Assembly: GCF_958295425.1 (NCBI RefSeq)
Contig: NC_081149.1
Coordinates: forward strand, 5,733,194-5,797,193
DNA: 64,000 nt
Origin: Solea solea
Taxonomy: Eukaryota > Chordata > Actinopteri > Pleuronectiformes > Soleidae
Reading direction: 5' to 3'
The notes under the pieces are model-generated. The model saw nothing but the letters and a program-made list of their open reading frames with translations. It did no database searches and was not told the origin of the DNA. Positions within the stretch are counted from its first letter, which is position 1. Each line of letters opens with the position of its first letter. Position numbers and translations under genes: made by a program. Positions 22,021 through 32,655 of this stretch are shown piece by piece.

Positions 22021-24627
22021 AGGTGAAAACTAAACTCATCAACAACATAAAAGCAGGATATTAACGACATGAAAACATCTTTAATTGAGGAAATTATGCT
22101 AAATCTTTGTTTGCTTTACCATATTTCATATCATTAACCTTTTGCGCTTAGCTTTGATATTATTTTCTTTATATAACTTTATTTTTATGATCTTCACTTT
22201 ATGGTTTCTGAGTCTCAAAATGTCGGATTTATCATATATGTTTTTGCCAAAGAAGTCTTAATTATATATTTTTTTTAAATTACATTAAGGTTACACTAAG
22301 AAAAGGGAATGGAAATTTAATTCATTATATTGTTTCAAACTAAATTTAGCAGGTGCTATGAAAATAACTTCCATACTTTTGTTTTAAATAAACAAGTATA
22401 TAGAAAAACCCATTAATTGAAAGCAAGTGAAATGGAAACAACTCGCAAAGATAACGAGAATATCAAAAACTATATATGAAGAGTATATGTTAGGGATTTT
22501 ATCGGCAATTTATCGGCACAATAGTTTACTATTGTTTAAAACTTATTATAGGACATCGGAAAACACGCAAAATGACTGATAACTAACGCGGTATATGCTG
22601 AATAGGCTGCTATTTTGTAATGTTTATTTGTGCAATTAATTACATGTATATCTACATCTGGAGCAACATAACGTATGACAAATATTATGTTATATGCAGT
22701 TGGGAACAGGAGAAAAACGCATAATTATGTATCAATATCGTTATTGGTTTTTGCCCCAAGCACTGCTGGATGTTTTTAATATTATCATCAATTTGTGTAA
22801 ACATGAGAATAAGATGCAAAGTGCGCTTGTGCAAACGTGTTGTCAGCGACATTCACTTGGTGTTAATGGGTTAAGAATGCAACAAGGAAAAACCCTCAAC
22901 CCTTCTTAAATCCTGTGCCTTTTTTCTTAGTTTGCATAAAAATTAAAGAAATACACATGACGAGAAGCTGGCAACAAATACTAAAATTGACAAAGGAATT
23001 AAAAAAATGTAATAAATAAATAAAGAAAAGAATGTTTGTGTATGAATGTGGAAATATCCCTAAACGCTTTCACAAGCAAACAAATCTGCGTCTGAGTCTC
23101 CAGACATCTGTTCAGTTCATCTTTCAACTTAACAGCTTAACATAAAGCATACGCTCACACACGTGTATTTATAGATTTATTACACAGATACAGAGAAAAA
23201 CTTCCATGATTTTTTTTTTTCATATCCAAAAACTGGGAAATGGTTTCTGTTACAACAGTTTCACAGTTTCGGGACATTTTACAATTCTTAAATATAAGAA
23301 ATAATATGAAATAAAAGCAAAATATAACATAAAATAAGATGCTTACAAAGATATAGACAGCTGTACAAGAAGGTAGACATATTGGAATAAAATGGACGAT
23401 TAAAATGTGTTATATAATATATAAAATATTATAAATATATGACATATATTGATTAATAATTATATTTAAATAAATCACTGACTAACACTTTGAATTTTAA
23501 GCCTAATTATTCTGTGCAGCATTTTACCACATTTATTGGCAATTCCATTGTTTCCAACACATGTAAATATCCTTCATTTCACATAAACAGCAGATTTTTT
23601 TATTTTAGAGTGTAGTCACAGTGGATTTGCACTGTCTCTCACTCTCTGAGAAGCACAAACATCTCAAATGAAAACCTTTCATGAGTTCATGTGTGCAGCT
23701 CCACATACAGTATATCTGCTATATCTGGATATAGATTAAAAATATACACATATTATTTATAAAATTGCCTTACAAAAGTTGTATAAGATATATATCAATA
23801 TCGGATGATAGAAATAAAAAAAAAAAAGCTCTATTATGTAGTTTAAGTAATTTGTTGAAGTTAAGTATTGAAATTATACATAAATTGTGATCAAAGTTGG
23901 TCTATCTACTGCCCTCTCTGGTCAAACACCTGCTACTGCATTCAAATTTTTGCCATTGGCTTTCCTGGTCACTGGTTCACTCTTTCATCACACCTCTCGT
24001 TCAACCAGAGCTGTAACTTTTGTCGTATTTGTCCTCTCTTGGCTCTCAGCCCACTTCTTGTACATGTTTTAAATTTAGGCATTGGGTTGAGTTACCCAGA
24101 ATATATTAAATCTCCATGAGGCAAAATGTCAAAATATAAAGTGCGTTTGAAGTATTCGTCATATTGTGCAGGACCTACCTGTTTTAGTCATAAAAAGGTG
24201 CAACAAATGAGCACTTTAAAACACAGATAATAGAGATGTGACACAACAAGTCAAGGCGGGTGTTTAAACAGTGAGATGACGCCGCGTTTAAGCACCGCGT
24301 TACACAGGGAGAGAGTTTTCCGTCGAGTGACTGACACAAAAGCAAGATTAGGGGATCAAGTGTGCTGCGAGATGACAGAGAGGATTTTCAGCGGAACTGA
24401 CGGCACATTCAAGTGTTTCCGAGAGGAAGCGAAGACAAGGAGGGGAGGGGACGTGGGGGACGATCATCGTAAGAGATTTGAAGGGTCAAGATTAAGCTGT
24501 CTGATTATGAGCAAGAGTGAAATGAAGCAATTTAGAAAATATATGCTGATGCAGTGTGAGTGGAGGGAGGCAGACCGAGAGGGCTGTCAGACAACGGGCG
24601 TCTGGAAACATTGGATTTAGGCTGAAT
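22021..24627. other. AT-rich interval
   Basis: Strongly AT-rich for about 2 kb, including a TATA-type stretch at 23405-23470. The hAT-like relic at 22490-22740 is listed separately. The open frames at 23868-24119 and 24276-24620 have no recognisable domain. No gene is seen. Confidence 0.5.
22490..22740. mobile_element. hAT-like element, family C, copy 1
   Basis: TTATCGGCAATTTATCGGCA, AGGACATCGGAAAACACGC, ATGACTGATAACTA and GGCTGCTATTTT align in order with the copy at 39190-39515 (ATTGGATATC, AAACACGCC, ATGACTAATGACTA, GCTGCTACTTT). Repeated ATCGG words near the ends are typical of a teleost hAT MITE. No coding remnant is seen. Confidence 0.5.
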
Positions 24628-24835
24628 ACTTATTGGCCACTTTATTAGGTACAGATGACACCGCGTCAGGAGGGACACTCAGATTGCAGCTCATCTGCTT
24701 CAAGGTTTGACATGTTGTGCAGTTCGAGGTGGATCTTCTTCATACCTGTGTGTTAACGAGTGGTTACATAACTCACTGTTAATTTACCATCATCTTGAAA
24801 CCGTCTGATTGTTTTCCTCTGATCATTCTCTCTAA
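24628..24835 (-). mobile_element. Tc1-like transposon relic (deleted)
   Basis: It begins with TTGGCCACTTTATTAGGTAC, the conserved terminus of a widespread teleost Tc1/mariner-type element. Sequence matching the N-terminal, DNA-binding part of its transposase on the minus strand follows (CATCTGCTTCAAGG, AACGAGTGGTTA, TCCTCTGATCATTCTC). Most of the element is deleted and no open frame survives. The match is from memory of the family. Confidence 0.65.
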
Positions 24836-25019
24836 ATTCTAGTTAAATAAGGTCATAAAATAAGATTACAGCATGTACGGGAAGCTGTATAGATATATAT
24901 GAACTGAAAGAAGAACTCATACCTAACCAATCTAATCCCACTCTGTGAAACCTACCTAAAATCCAACTATTTTTAGTTTTATTGATTTATCAGACTAATT
25001 CAAATTTCGATTTTCAAGT

Positions 25020-25821
25020 GATGTGGTCGTGACAGCTCTGAAAGCATTTTGCATCTCATGCATCTGCGCAATATCATAGCGAAAATATACTATATACTAT
25101 ATTATACTATACGTAGTATTGATATCAGCGCGATATAGGAATATTTAGATGATTTATCTCTGTGCATGTCCTCACACAGAGCGAGACTGAACATAGGAGC
25201 TCAGCTTCGCAGCTGAGACACAAATAGATCGCTGCTGTTGTTGCGGGCGAGTGCACCTGCAGTTATAAAACGAATCAATCTCAATCAAGACTAAAACATT
25301 GAAATATGCCAATTCTGATATGATCATGTACTCAAAACAGACGGAGCAACACAACGAAGACAAGTTAGCTTACCGTTTTTATATGATATGTTTGTAGTCG
25401 AGCTGTGATACGCAAACTGTTGCTGGCAAACTTTGCATTTGACTTTTTTATCGCCATCTATTTTTGTAAAATGCTGCCACACTGCCGATGTCTTTGACAT
25501 GGATGATAGAGGACGACTGACTGTAGCTCAAAATTAAATAAAACCACCGGACGTTCTGTCGTCTTTCTGTCTCCTGTGGGTTGGGCTAATCCAAAATACT
25601 GAAAACAAGGGGGGTGTTCTCTAAAGACACGCTGTGATCTGTGGAACGGCGGTGCTCTGAAAACATCCCCATTAGCACTTGGTACATTCCTCCAGATGCG
25701 TTCAAATTAACCATAGACTGCATGAAATTAACACAGCAAAATGTCGACTTTTCAAAATTTGAGTCGAACCAGAACGTATCGACTCATAAATCGACCAGTC
25801 GACCTGGACTTTACAGCCCTA
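25020..25821 (-). mobile_element. hAT transposon relic with BED-finger exon
   Basis: The right boundary reads inward on the minus strand as TAGGGCTGTAAAGTCCAGGT, a hAT-type terminus. About 320 bases inside lies an open first exon encoding a BED-type zinc-finger start (25324-25500). The left part, with CAGCGCGATATAGGAATATT, is AT-rich and its terminus is unclear. The catalytic domain is absent. It is the only window element retaining a recognisable N-terminal transposase domain. Confidence 0.65.
25324..25500 (-). pseudogene. hAT-type BED zinc-finger transposase exon (relic)
   Basis: The minus strand gives an ATG-started frame of 58 codons. It begins MSKTSAVWQHFTKIDGDKK, then VKCKVCQQQFAYHSSTTN. 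Trp8 and Phe11 fit the aromatic start of a BED finger, and Cys22-Cys25 are its CxxC pair. The expected closing histidines, normally soon after Asn37, are not in frame; instead the frame reaches GGTAAGC, a good splice donor (GT at 25373-25372), then stops at 25326-25324. The exon may have been spliced to a downstream exon with the rest of the finger, or that part may be lost. BED fingers bind transposon ends in hAT transposases and also occur in domesticated ZBED genes. No catalytic domain follows in the window, so I call it a relic. Confidence 0.7.
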
Positions 25822-25965
25822 GTCATCTGATCCTGGCATCAGCGTCAATAGTGTTTAATCACTTTATCTTGACTGCTTCTTGTTTTAACAGCTGTTTAAT
25901 GAGGTTCCTCTAGGATTTGGGCCACAAGACAATTTTTGTAACAGAATAAACAGCAACAACTCTTA

Positions 25966-26262
25966 CCTGGGTTTGCATCCCGATCGGAACAAGGGCCTTC
26001 TCCATGGAGTTTGCATGTTCTCACCATGTGTGCATGGGTTTTCTCCAGGTTCTCAGGTTCTCAGGTTTCTTCCCACAGTTGGAGATGAGGCAAATTGGAC
26101 ACTCTAAATTGACCGTAGGTGTGAATGATTGTTTGTCTCCATGTGGCCCTGTGATCGACTGGTGACCTGTCCAGATTGTACCCCACGTTTTTCGGCCTAT
26201 GTCAGCCGGGATTGTCACCAGTGCCCCACGACTGGTAGAAGATGAATGAACTAATGAATGAA
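25966..26262 (+). mobile_element. V-SINE-like SINE, copy 2
   Basis: It contains TGGAGTTTGCATGTTCTC, a locally duplicated TTCTCAGG segment, GGACACTCTAAATTGACCG, GACCTGTCCAGATTGTACCC and TATGTCAGCCGGGATTG, in V-SINE order. The head has decayed, with only CCTGGGTTTGCATCCC left near the B-box. The 3' end has GAATGAA repeats. Confidence 0.85.
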
Positions 26263-26369
26263 TAAACAGCAACAACAGAACGATAAATTAAATAATTAAA
26301 CAATCCAGTTACAACTTTTGGCTACATTTAGTGAGAATGATCATTAAAAATGATCTTGAAAACCCAAGC
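26263..26369. other. Unclassified non-coding spacer
   Basis: Short AT-rich spacer between a SINE and a candidate regulatory block. Confidence 0.4.
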
Positions 26370-26965
26370 TGCCGTTTCTTCACAGCAGACGTTCAGGACA
26401 CCAGAAGAATCCAGATTCCTGGTGGATATAATTAGCCCATTGTTTCTAATAGTGTCCATGGCAATGCATTTTCATGGCAGTGTCAGTTTACCCCGAGCAA
26501 TAATCCCTGTAAGCGTAATTTCTGCCCGGGCGTTTAGACTTGCCGCGATCGATTGTGTTCAGTGAATGATCTGCTCAGAAACCCATCATCTACTTTAATA
26601 ATGTCACTCACCGCCACATTCTCTCTGCTCGGCTTCCATTAATACTCGGCCCTACGTGACGTTGTCAACATTCACTGCTCAAACAACAGGGCCTTTGAAG
26701 CGTGGCTGCCTCGCAATCGGGTCATTTAATCAATTTATACCATTGAACCTATTTAACATATTGATATGCAGTTACCCTGTAATGTGTGTGGCCTTTTATC
26801 CCTCCATCCTTCCTTATGTCTGAGTGAAGGAAAACTCCAGGGGAGCCTTTTTTTAGATCTTCTGCCGTTATTTATCATGTGACATTTAGCCGCGGCCCCC
26901 CCGATAGCTGGCTGCTCTCCACTTTAATTAATGGTTCAACCTCTTCACTGGATGACAAATTGACT
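26370..26965. promoter_or_regulatory. Strong candidate conserved non-coding block
   Basis: About 600 bases of complex, repeat-free sequence. Words include GATATAATTAGCCCATTG, ATGGCAATGCATTTTCATGG (with an octamer-like ATGCAT), CCATTAATACTCGG, CATTTAATCAATTTATACC, GTTATTTATCATGTGAC and ACTTTAATTAATGG. The small open frame here (26350-26565) has no recognisable domain. Density and complexity make this one of the best enhancer candidates, but conservation was not tested. Confidence 0.5.
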
Positions 26966-28044
26966 GGTTTGTGCCTTGGAGAAGTGGTGGAACATGTCTA
27001 GTCCTCACTGCTCCTCCTGCGCTAACGGTGGGCTAACATCGAGGAGAAGGAGGTGGAGCAGGAATTTTAGTCGAGTCATCGTTGAGAAAGGCTCGAAGGA
27101 AGGAGCTGCTGGATTAACTGCAGCACAAGCTTTTAAGGGTAAAGCTGCTTTTCCATTGCTGGAACTTGTCCTCTGGAACTAGGAAGTGTGAGGTCTGGAC
27201 TGTAGGGACCAACAGCATTCTGTTTATTAACACACTTGATTCAAGTTGTTGCTTGCAGTGTTTTTGGGTGGTTGTTGGCCAGTGCTGCTGTATAGTTCTA
27301 TACATTACCAACCGCCTGGTGGACTGAGGTGGAACAGTTTTTTTGTAGCTTTCACACGCCATAATGCAAAGTTGTCTGGTATTTAGACCAAGGTTGAAAA
27401 ACAAAACAAATTTTGATGTGATAAAATGTTATAATCAACCAAGATGCTTGCAAGCTATATGTGCATTCTCCATGTCTTATATTCAATTTCCCGTACATTT
27501 TTTGGCAGCATCACAGTGTTGTTTTGAGTGTAGTGAAGATGTTTTATGAAATTATGCCATGTTAACGTAAAATTTTACAAATGGGAAAACAAAAAGAAGG
27601 TATAGGAAAAGCTCTGTTAACATGTGGATGAGGCCTCAGTTCCAGGTACATGCAATGATACTGATTCTCTCGTCTCTCAAGTTTACAATAAAATAAAATT
27701 TGTTGTGAATCTGAAATATTGTTTCCACGTTGTGCTGTTCCTTTTGGTTAAGTTTCCCATGACCTTCTGTTGGTGCAGATGCGAGATGTGCGACTCGGTC
27801 TGGTGCAGCAAATGGCTAATGGTCCGTCCCCTGGTTATTTTACGGCAGGCTGGAGAATATGTCCACTTTGCATGGTTCCCTACTCCCATTTTTCAAACTT
27901 CGCCTGAGTTGGAGGGGTGGGGGGAGCAGTTGGGTGACACAGCTTGAAACGGGTTTCGGGAGAAACGGCAACACAAACGGAAGAGTAGGCCCAGATGATA
28001 CGATCACTTTGTTCAGCATGAACACTCCTGCAAACATGTTTGAG
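26966..28044. other. Unclassified non-coding sequence
   Basis: Open frames on both strands (27114-27404, 27624-27947, 27859-28152) overlap and lack domains. Segments such as GCTGCTTTTCCATTGCTGG near 27144 suggest old DNA-transposon sequence, but no termini could be paired. Confidence 0.4.
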
Positions 28045-28066
28045 GGTGGTGGTGGTGGTGGTGGAG
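28045..28066. repeat. (GGT)n microsatellite
   Basis: Short GGT triplet run. Confidence 0.9.
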
Positions 28067-28399
28067 GCAGCAGTTCTGTGGGACAGGCAGTGAGGCATCT
28101 GGGTGAGATGAGACGGTGTAAACTGGCGGATTGGCTGCATTCTGAACGTTAAGTCATTGAGATTTCATGCTGCCTGGATTTATGGAGTCACAGAGCATCG
28201 ACGTGTTAACCCGTGCTCCTCTGAGGCCTGTATCACAGAAGCGACACAGCGGTGAACTTCATGATAAACCTAAAAAACACTGGAATAATTAAACATCAGC
28301 CTTTTTGTTCTTGTTTAAGGAAAACTCTATGCTCTATAAAACAAAAGAAAGGGTAGTTTATGTCGTTTTGTAAATATGTCACTCTTTTGGAGTTGGGGT

Positions 28400-28492
28400 G
28401 GCAGCAGTGCATCAACAACCCCTGTATGCTGTGATGTAAAATCACTCATTTTCTCTATGGACTTTGGTGCAGGAGAGGGAGCGATTCATAAA
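28400..28492 (-). mobile_element. Palindromic MITE family A, copy 5 (one arm)
   Basis: It holds the interior start GGCAGCAGTGCATCAACAAC, then GTGATGTAAAATCACTCATT and the arm TTTCTCTATGGACTTTGGTG with GCAGGAGAGG. The other half is missing. Reverse orientation. Confidence 0.7.
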
Positions 28493-29120
28493 ACCCCGAC
28501 ACAGTTGTTGACTCTGGTTTGAAAACGAACATTGTGTGTTTTTTAAAAAGGTGATTGAACTTAAAAGACCAGAACACGTTTTTATTTTCAGTTTCAGCCT
28601 CATTTCTCAGCCGCCTGTCTCCGTTTTAATCAAGTTTCCTGTGTCTATACTGCAGGTAAAACATGACTTATGGTAAAACAGAAATGTAATACTTTTCCTC
28701 CTCATCAATTGTAAGTCAATAGGCACTCACATATTGACAAAGTGAAAAGAGGAACTTTCAAAAGTTTTATTTTCGCTTAAATGTTGGAAAAGTTTGTCCT
28801 CACACTTGAGGTTTTACCTCCCGCTTCGTCCATGATTAGGAAACACATACACACACATACACACACACACACTCCCCTGTCTGTATAAGGTGTCACAGAT
28901 GACAAAGTCCATCAGAGGTCAGCGGAACGTCCTGCAAAGCTTAAAGACGTGACATAAAGCACAGATTTGAGGTTGGCGACACATATTTTAACTCCTGCAC
29001 TGGAGGTTTCTAGAGCCTCATTACATACCAAAAACACAATGGTCTCCCCAGCTGAGTGTCATCCTTCTATGCACTGGATTTCTGGATATCAAAGAAAGTG
29101 AACTGTATGTACTGGAGCCT
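28493..29120. other. Unclassified non-coding sequence
   Basis: No gene; includes one CA microsatellite, listed separately. Confidence 0.5.
28843..28872. repeat. Imperfect (CA)n microsatellite
   Basis: CA run with two TA interruptions. Confidence 0.9.
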
Positions 29121-29375
29121 GAAGTTTGTAAAGCACTCTCTCTCTCCCACACCAAACCCCCACTGAGAAAATCACGAGTTTTAAGCTCACAGGGACACAG
29201 GAGCTGCTGGTCTACTGCTGCTGAATTTGATAAGAATTAAGGATTTCAAACCCCAAAGTCACCAAATGACACATTTGAACTTACTGATGGAGGCAGCGGT
29301 GGATCTGCAACTTCTCCATGGACTTTGGTGCAAGAAGTGAGCACTTTAAAAAAAGTGACACAAACTTAATTTTCC
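29121..29375 (-). mobile_element. Palindromic MITE family A, copy 6 (both arms)
   Basis: The left side reads GAAGTTTGTAAAGCACTCTC, then CACACCAAAC, a decayed inner arm and AGCTCACAGGGACACAGGAG. The right side has TCCATGGACTTTGGTGCAAG and, farther out, GTGACACAAACTTAATTTTC. The outer words (AAGTTTGT and ACAAACTT) are complementary, showing that the inverted arms extend well beyond the CTATGGACTTTGG core. The interior, reversed, matches copies 4 and 7. Confidence 0.8.
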
Positions 29376-29739
29376 CGTCAGAAGAGGTTGTCAATCAGCG
29401 AGATAAGATACATTTAACTTAACTTAAAGAGGTATAGAGGATACAAGGTAAATCGTCCCCTGAGGTGGGCGCTGTGTTGACAAATCTGTTTTCCCCTGTG
29501 TCTTCACCACTTAGGGCAAACCTTCATGATTCCCATTCAACCACACTTCAAAAAAACCCTGAACTACCCCTTTAACATGATTATTAAAAATGTTTTTAAA
29601 AATTACCAGGAATTCTGTCTAAAATTGTGTTCTTTTTTTAATGATTGTGAATCTGACAACACCAACAAAAACAAACCCCACAAAAAATCCTGACATTAGA
29701 ATCTGCACGCACTTAAAAATAAAAAATGAGGCTAATGAA
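29376..29739. other. Unclassified non-coding sequence
   Basis: AT-rich sequence with an AAC/AAAAAC-rich stretch near 29655-29695. No gene is seen. Confidence 0.45.
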
Positions 29740-30130
29740 CGGGGAAAGCCAAGTTTCCCCTTTAATGACAGCACATGCGGCGCGTTTTTTTGTTATGGCG
29801 GCTGCAGAAAATGCTTCCCCTTTTTTTCCCACCACTACAGAGTGGGTGTGGACTGGGCGAGGGGGAGAGCGCGCGGCTCCCTAATGACAGTCTCTTGCAG
29901 AAGGGACAACTGTCTCCGCTCTCAGCCCTGTACTTCCTTGACAGCCCCCGGGATCCCTTTGTCCTGCTGTAAACTATTCTGAAGGAAGGACATTTAATTG
30001 CCCGGCACACACTAATGAGTTTGCAAACTAATTAAAGGGGGTATATTACGCCCTGTGGAGGCCCACATCACTAAGAAAGCCAGGGACATCTTTAATGAGG
30101 AGCCTTGATAACCCTTCAAAGGAGGGATGT
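29740..30130. promoter_or_regulatory. Putative conserved non-coding block
   Basis: Complex sequence with CCTTTAATGACAGC, CTCCCTAATGACAGTC, GACATTTAATTGCCCG, CACTAATGAGTTTGC, AAACTAATTAAAGGGG and TCTTTAATGAGGAGCC. Repeated TAATGA/TTAATG words are notable. Small open frames on both strands overlap and are not convincing exons. Confidence 0.5.
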
Positions 30131-30181
30131 GTAGTGTCTGTAATGATGCCCAGGGTAAAGCCGAAGCTCAGCCAGAGAAAA

Positions 30182-30209
<28 letters not shown>
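30182..30209. repeat. (GT)14 microsatellite
   Basis: Uninterrupted GT run. Confidence 0.95.
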
Positions 30210-30214
<5 letters not shown>

Positions 30215-31024
30215 ACCTCGGGTGTGCGGAGACTTGCAAGCAGATGCCAAGTGTTTTCAGTCCATCGCCCACAGCTACCTACCTACACGTCCTAATCAAA
30301 GACTTTCACTCTCCTTCCAATAGGTTCAAAGAGTTCAGCTCCACCTCTCCGCTCTGTGGGTGGTGCACACACAGATCTGCGGCTTGTTCCATTTTCTTCT
30401 ATTGTATTATTCACTTCAGTGTCATTAAGGAATCAGAGGAGGGTTTCCCCCCCCCATGATCACCTCGAATGACCCCTAAGCGCTGGGTTATCACTGCTGA
30501 TTTCCTGAGTCGATTTAAATTTCTGAATCGATTCAGAGATTTCAGTGTTCATTCCAATTTTGCTTGGTTACAGAAGAGGTTTTCACCCAAAATGTGGATC
30601 TTTCTAACATGGTGCCTCATCAAAAATGTTAATATTTACATTAAAAACCACAAAGTAGTTAAACGAATTCACTTTTTATTGAATAAAACCCACACAGTGC
30701 AAGTTCTACACGACTGTTGAAGGTGGTAGTTCAAATTGGAACCTTAAAGAACACATTGAAGGCGGCTTACAGAGGAGAATTGGCCCGGGCATCAGTGGGA
30801 CAGATGGACTGAACCCCGCCATCAGAACCAATGAAGGTCATGATTAGTCCTCATTTTGGATTTCATTAAATTACTGGGGGGAACTTTATATATTCATATA
30901 TATATATATATATATATTTATTTATTTTCAAACAAATTAAAGTGTTTTTTTCCACAGTTGCTGAGGTTCAGCCGTTGCTGTCCGTCACAGCTGAGTTCCC
31001 GCTGTGGCTCGACGCCACCCTCAG
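30210..31024. other. Unclassified non-coding sequence
   Basis: No gene. A TA microsatellite lies at 30893-30918 and a short C-run near 30448-30457. Confidence 0.5.
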
Positions 31025-31046
31025 CCCCCCCCCCCCCCCCCCCCCC
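31025..31046. repeat. Poly-C run of 22
   Basis: Twenty-two consecutive C residues. The true length is uncertain, since long homopolymers are error-prone in sequencing. Confidence 0.9.
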
Positions 31047-31129
31047 ATCCACTAAGCAAGTGCTTTCCTGTGTTTATTTATTTATTAATATTTTTTTTTT
31101 GTTTGGTCACAATATTTTTCCACCCAGAC

Positions 31130-31300
31130 AGTGACGGCTGTTATTTCGCCCATGGCTCCTGTCAAAACTAACACGGCTTAATTGACTGCGAGCGAATGAG
31201 CTCCTGGATTGATCCTGTCAGGCTCCTCGGGAAGTGATGCTGCTCCATCTGTGAGGCACAACTCCAGCGACAGCAGCAATCTGTTGCTTGGGAATGAGCC
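31130..31300. promoter_or_regulatory. Putative conserved non-coding block
   Basis: Repeat-free sequence including CACGGCTTAATTGACTGCG, GATTGATCCTGTCAGG and CAATCTGTTGCTTGGG. It follows a poly-C and a T-rich stretch and precedes a purine tract at 31310-31330. Confidence 0.4.
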
Positions 31301-31648
31301 AAGGCTTACAGAAAAAAAGAAAAGAAAAAGGAATGTACAGAAAGTACCTCAGGCGCTGTGTGGATTCTGATCAGCTGTCAGTGATGACACACTCAGATGA
31401 ACACGTGGAAATAAAGTAGCTGCAGAAACTACAACATCAACATATACGACCGGGCAATTTTTGCATCATGGTTAGCAATGTCACAGTTTTTGTCACCCTG
31501 AAGGTAGAGGCAGGAAATCAGAATGGTCTTGTTTGGCTTGTTAGACGTTCGAAATCCAAAACACATCGTTTATTGTACTGATGTTATTTGCCCAGATGTT
31601 TACTCTTCTATATTTATTTACTTATTTCTATATTTATATTTAACTCAA
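31301..31648. other. Unclassified non-coding sequence
   Basis: Purine-rich then AT-rich sequence. Nothing recognised. Confidence 0.45.
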
Positions 31649-31905
31649 CTGCAGTTAAAGATCATTTTCTTAATGAATTGAGTACTTGTTAGAGCCAGAA
31701 TATGTTGATGTTCTTTAACGTCTTGTTTTGTCCACAAACTAAACTCAGTTTTAATGGTTTCTTTGTGATATGGGGCAAAGAAACCAGGAAAATATTCACA
31801 TTTAATAAGCTGAAAACAACAAACCAATCAAATCTGTTATCCTATAAGTTGCAGATTAATTTAGCCATTGCTTAACAGTTGATTCATTGTTTAATTCAGT
31901 CTCAT
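31649..31905. mobile_element. hAT-type MITE (decayed termini)
   Basis: The internal segments TTTTGTCCACAAACTAAACT, TATGGGGCAAAGAAACCAGG and AAAATATTCACATTTAATAA match the copy at 56708-56983. Terminal GATTAAT words are present, but neither TAGGGCTGCAAC terminus is intact. Confidence 0.6.
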
Positions 31906-32270
31906 GTTTGGCCGGGTATCTTCCTCTGTGTCATCAAAATTTGATCTCAAGTTTGAGTTAACGAGTTACGAGTTCATCTCTGAGCCAAGAGCTTAAGTGT
32001 GCTGAATGAGAAGACACATTTATCGCAATGTGTCATGTACATTTCTGTTAAGATGAACTTAAGATGGCGGTGTGGTGGGTGAAACCGTCTACTTTCATTC
32101 ATTCAGTTCTGTCGGTCTTCTGAAAGCTAACACAAACAGAAGAACTATTGTTCTGTTGTAAAAAGTTGCCATTAAACCTCATAATTAAATGTTAGAAAAA
32201 GACAATTCCACCTATACTTATTAAATTTAATAAATTCACTTAATAAATCTACTTATTACATTACTTTTCT
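31906..32270. other. Unclassified non-coding sequence
   Basis: AT-rich; no gene or named repeat seen. Confidence 0.45.
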
Positions 32271-32315
32271 GTATGGGGTTTGTGTGTTCTGCCCATGTGC
32301 ACGTAGGTTTTCTGG

Positions 32316-32503
32316 TAGAGATGATGATACGATACTCAGTATCGGTATCAGTCTGGTCAGAATCACTGAATTGGATATCGGACTGCTAAAAATTATAAGC
32401 TGTGGGCTCTTTATTTCTTCGGTTGTGCTGCTGCATTTCAGTCCTGTGCTCTGGTCATGGAGGAAGTACTGAACAAATACTAACAACAAACAACTGTCAC
32501 TCA

Positions 32504-32542
<39 letters not shown>

Positions 32543-32614
32543 CGAATCGGCACTCCAGTTTGTTGTATTGGTATTGGTATCAGACATGAAACAAATGGTA
32601 TCGTGCTATCCCTA
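32316..32614. mobile_element. Non-autonomous hAT-like element nested in a V-SINE
   Basis: The termini are inverted: TAGAGATGATGATACGATAC on the left, and TAGGGATAGCACGATACCAT read inward from the right. At 299 bases it carries a (GT)15 microsatellite (32507-32536) but no transposase. An exact 8-base target duplication is not evident. Confidence 0.65.
32507..32536. repeat. (GT)15 microsatellite inside a MITE
   Basis: Uninterrupted GT run within the element at 32316-32614. Confidence 0.95.
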
Positions 32615-32655
32615 TGGTTTCATCCCACAGTCCAAACACATGCAGGCGTTTGTAT

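Larger units (their letters stand above)
32271..32655 (+). mobile_element. V-SINE fragment split by a later insertion
   Basis: The left part GGGGTTTGTGTGTTCTGCCC and CACGTAGGTTTTCTGG, and the right part GGTTTCATCCCACAGTCCAA and ACACATGCAGGCG, are consecutive pieces of the V-SINE body seen at 26000-26090 and 17000-17070. The sequence between them (32316-32614) is an inserted element. Only about 80 bases of the SINE are recognisable. Confidence 0.65.
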
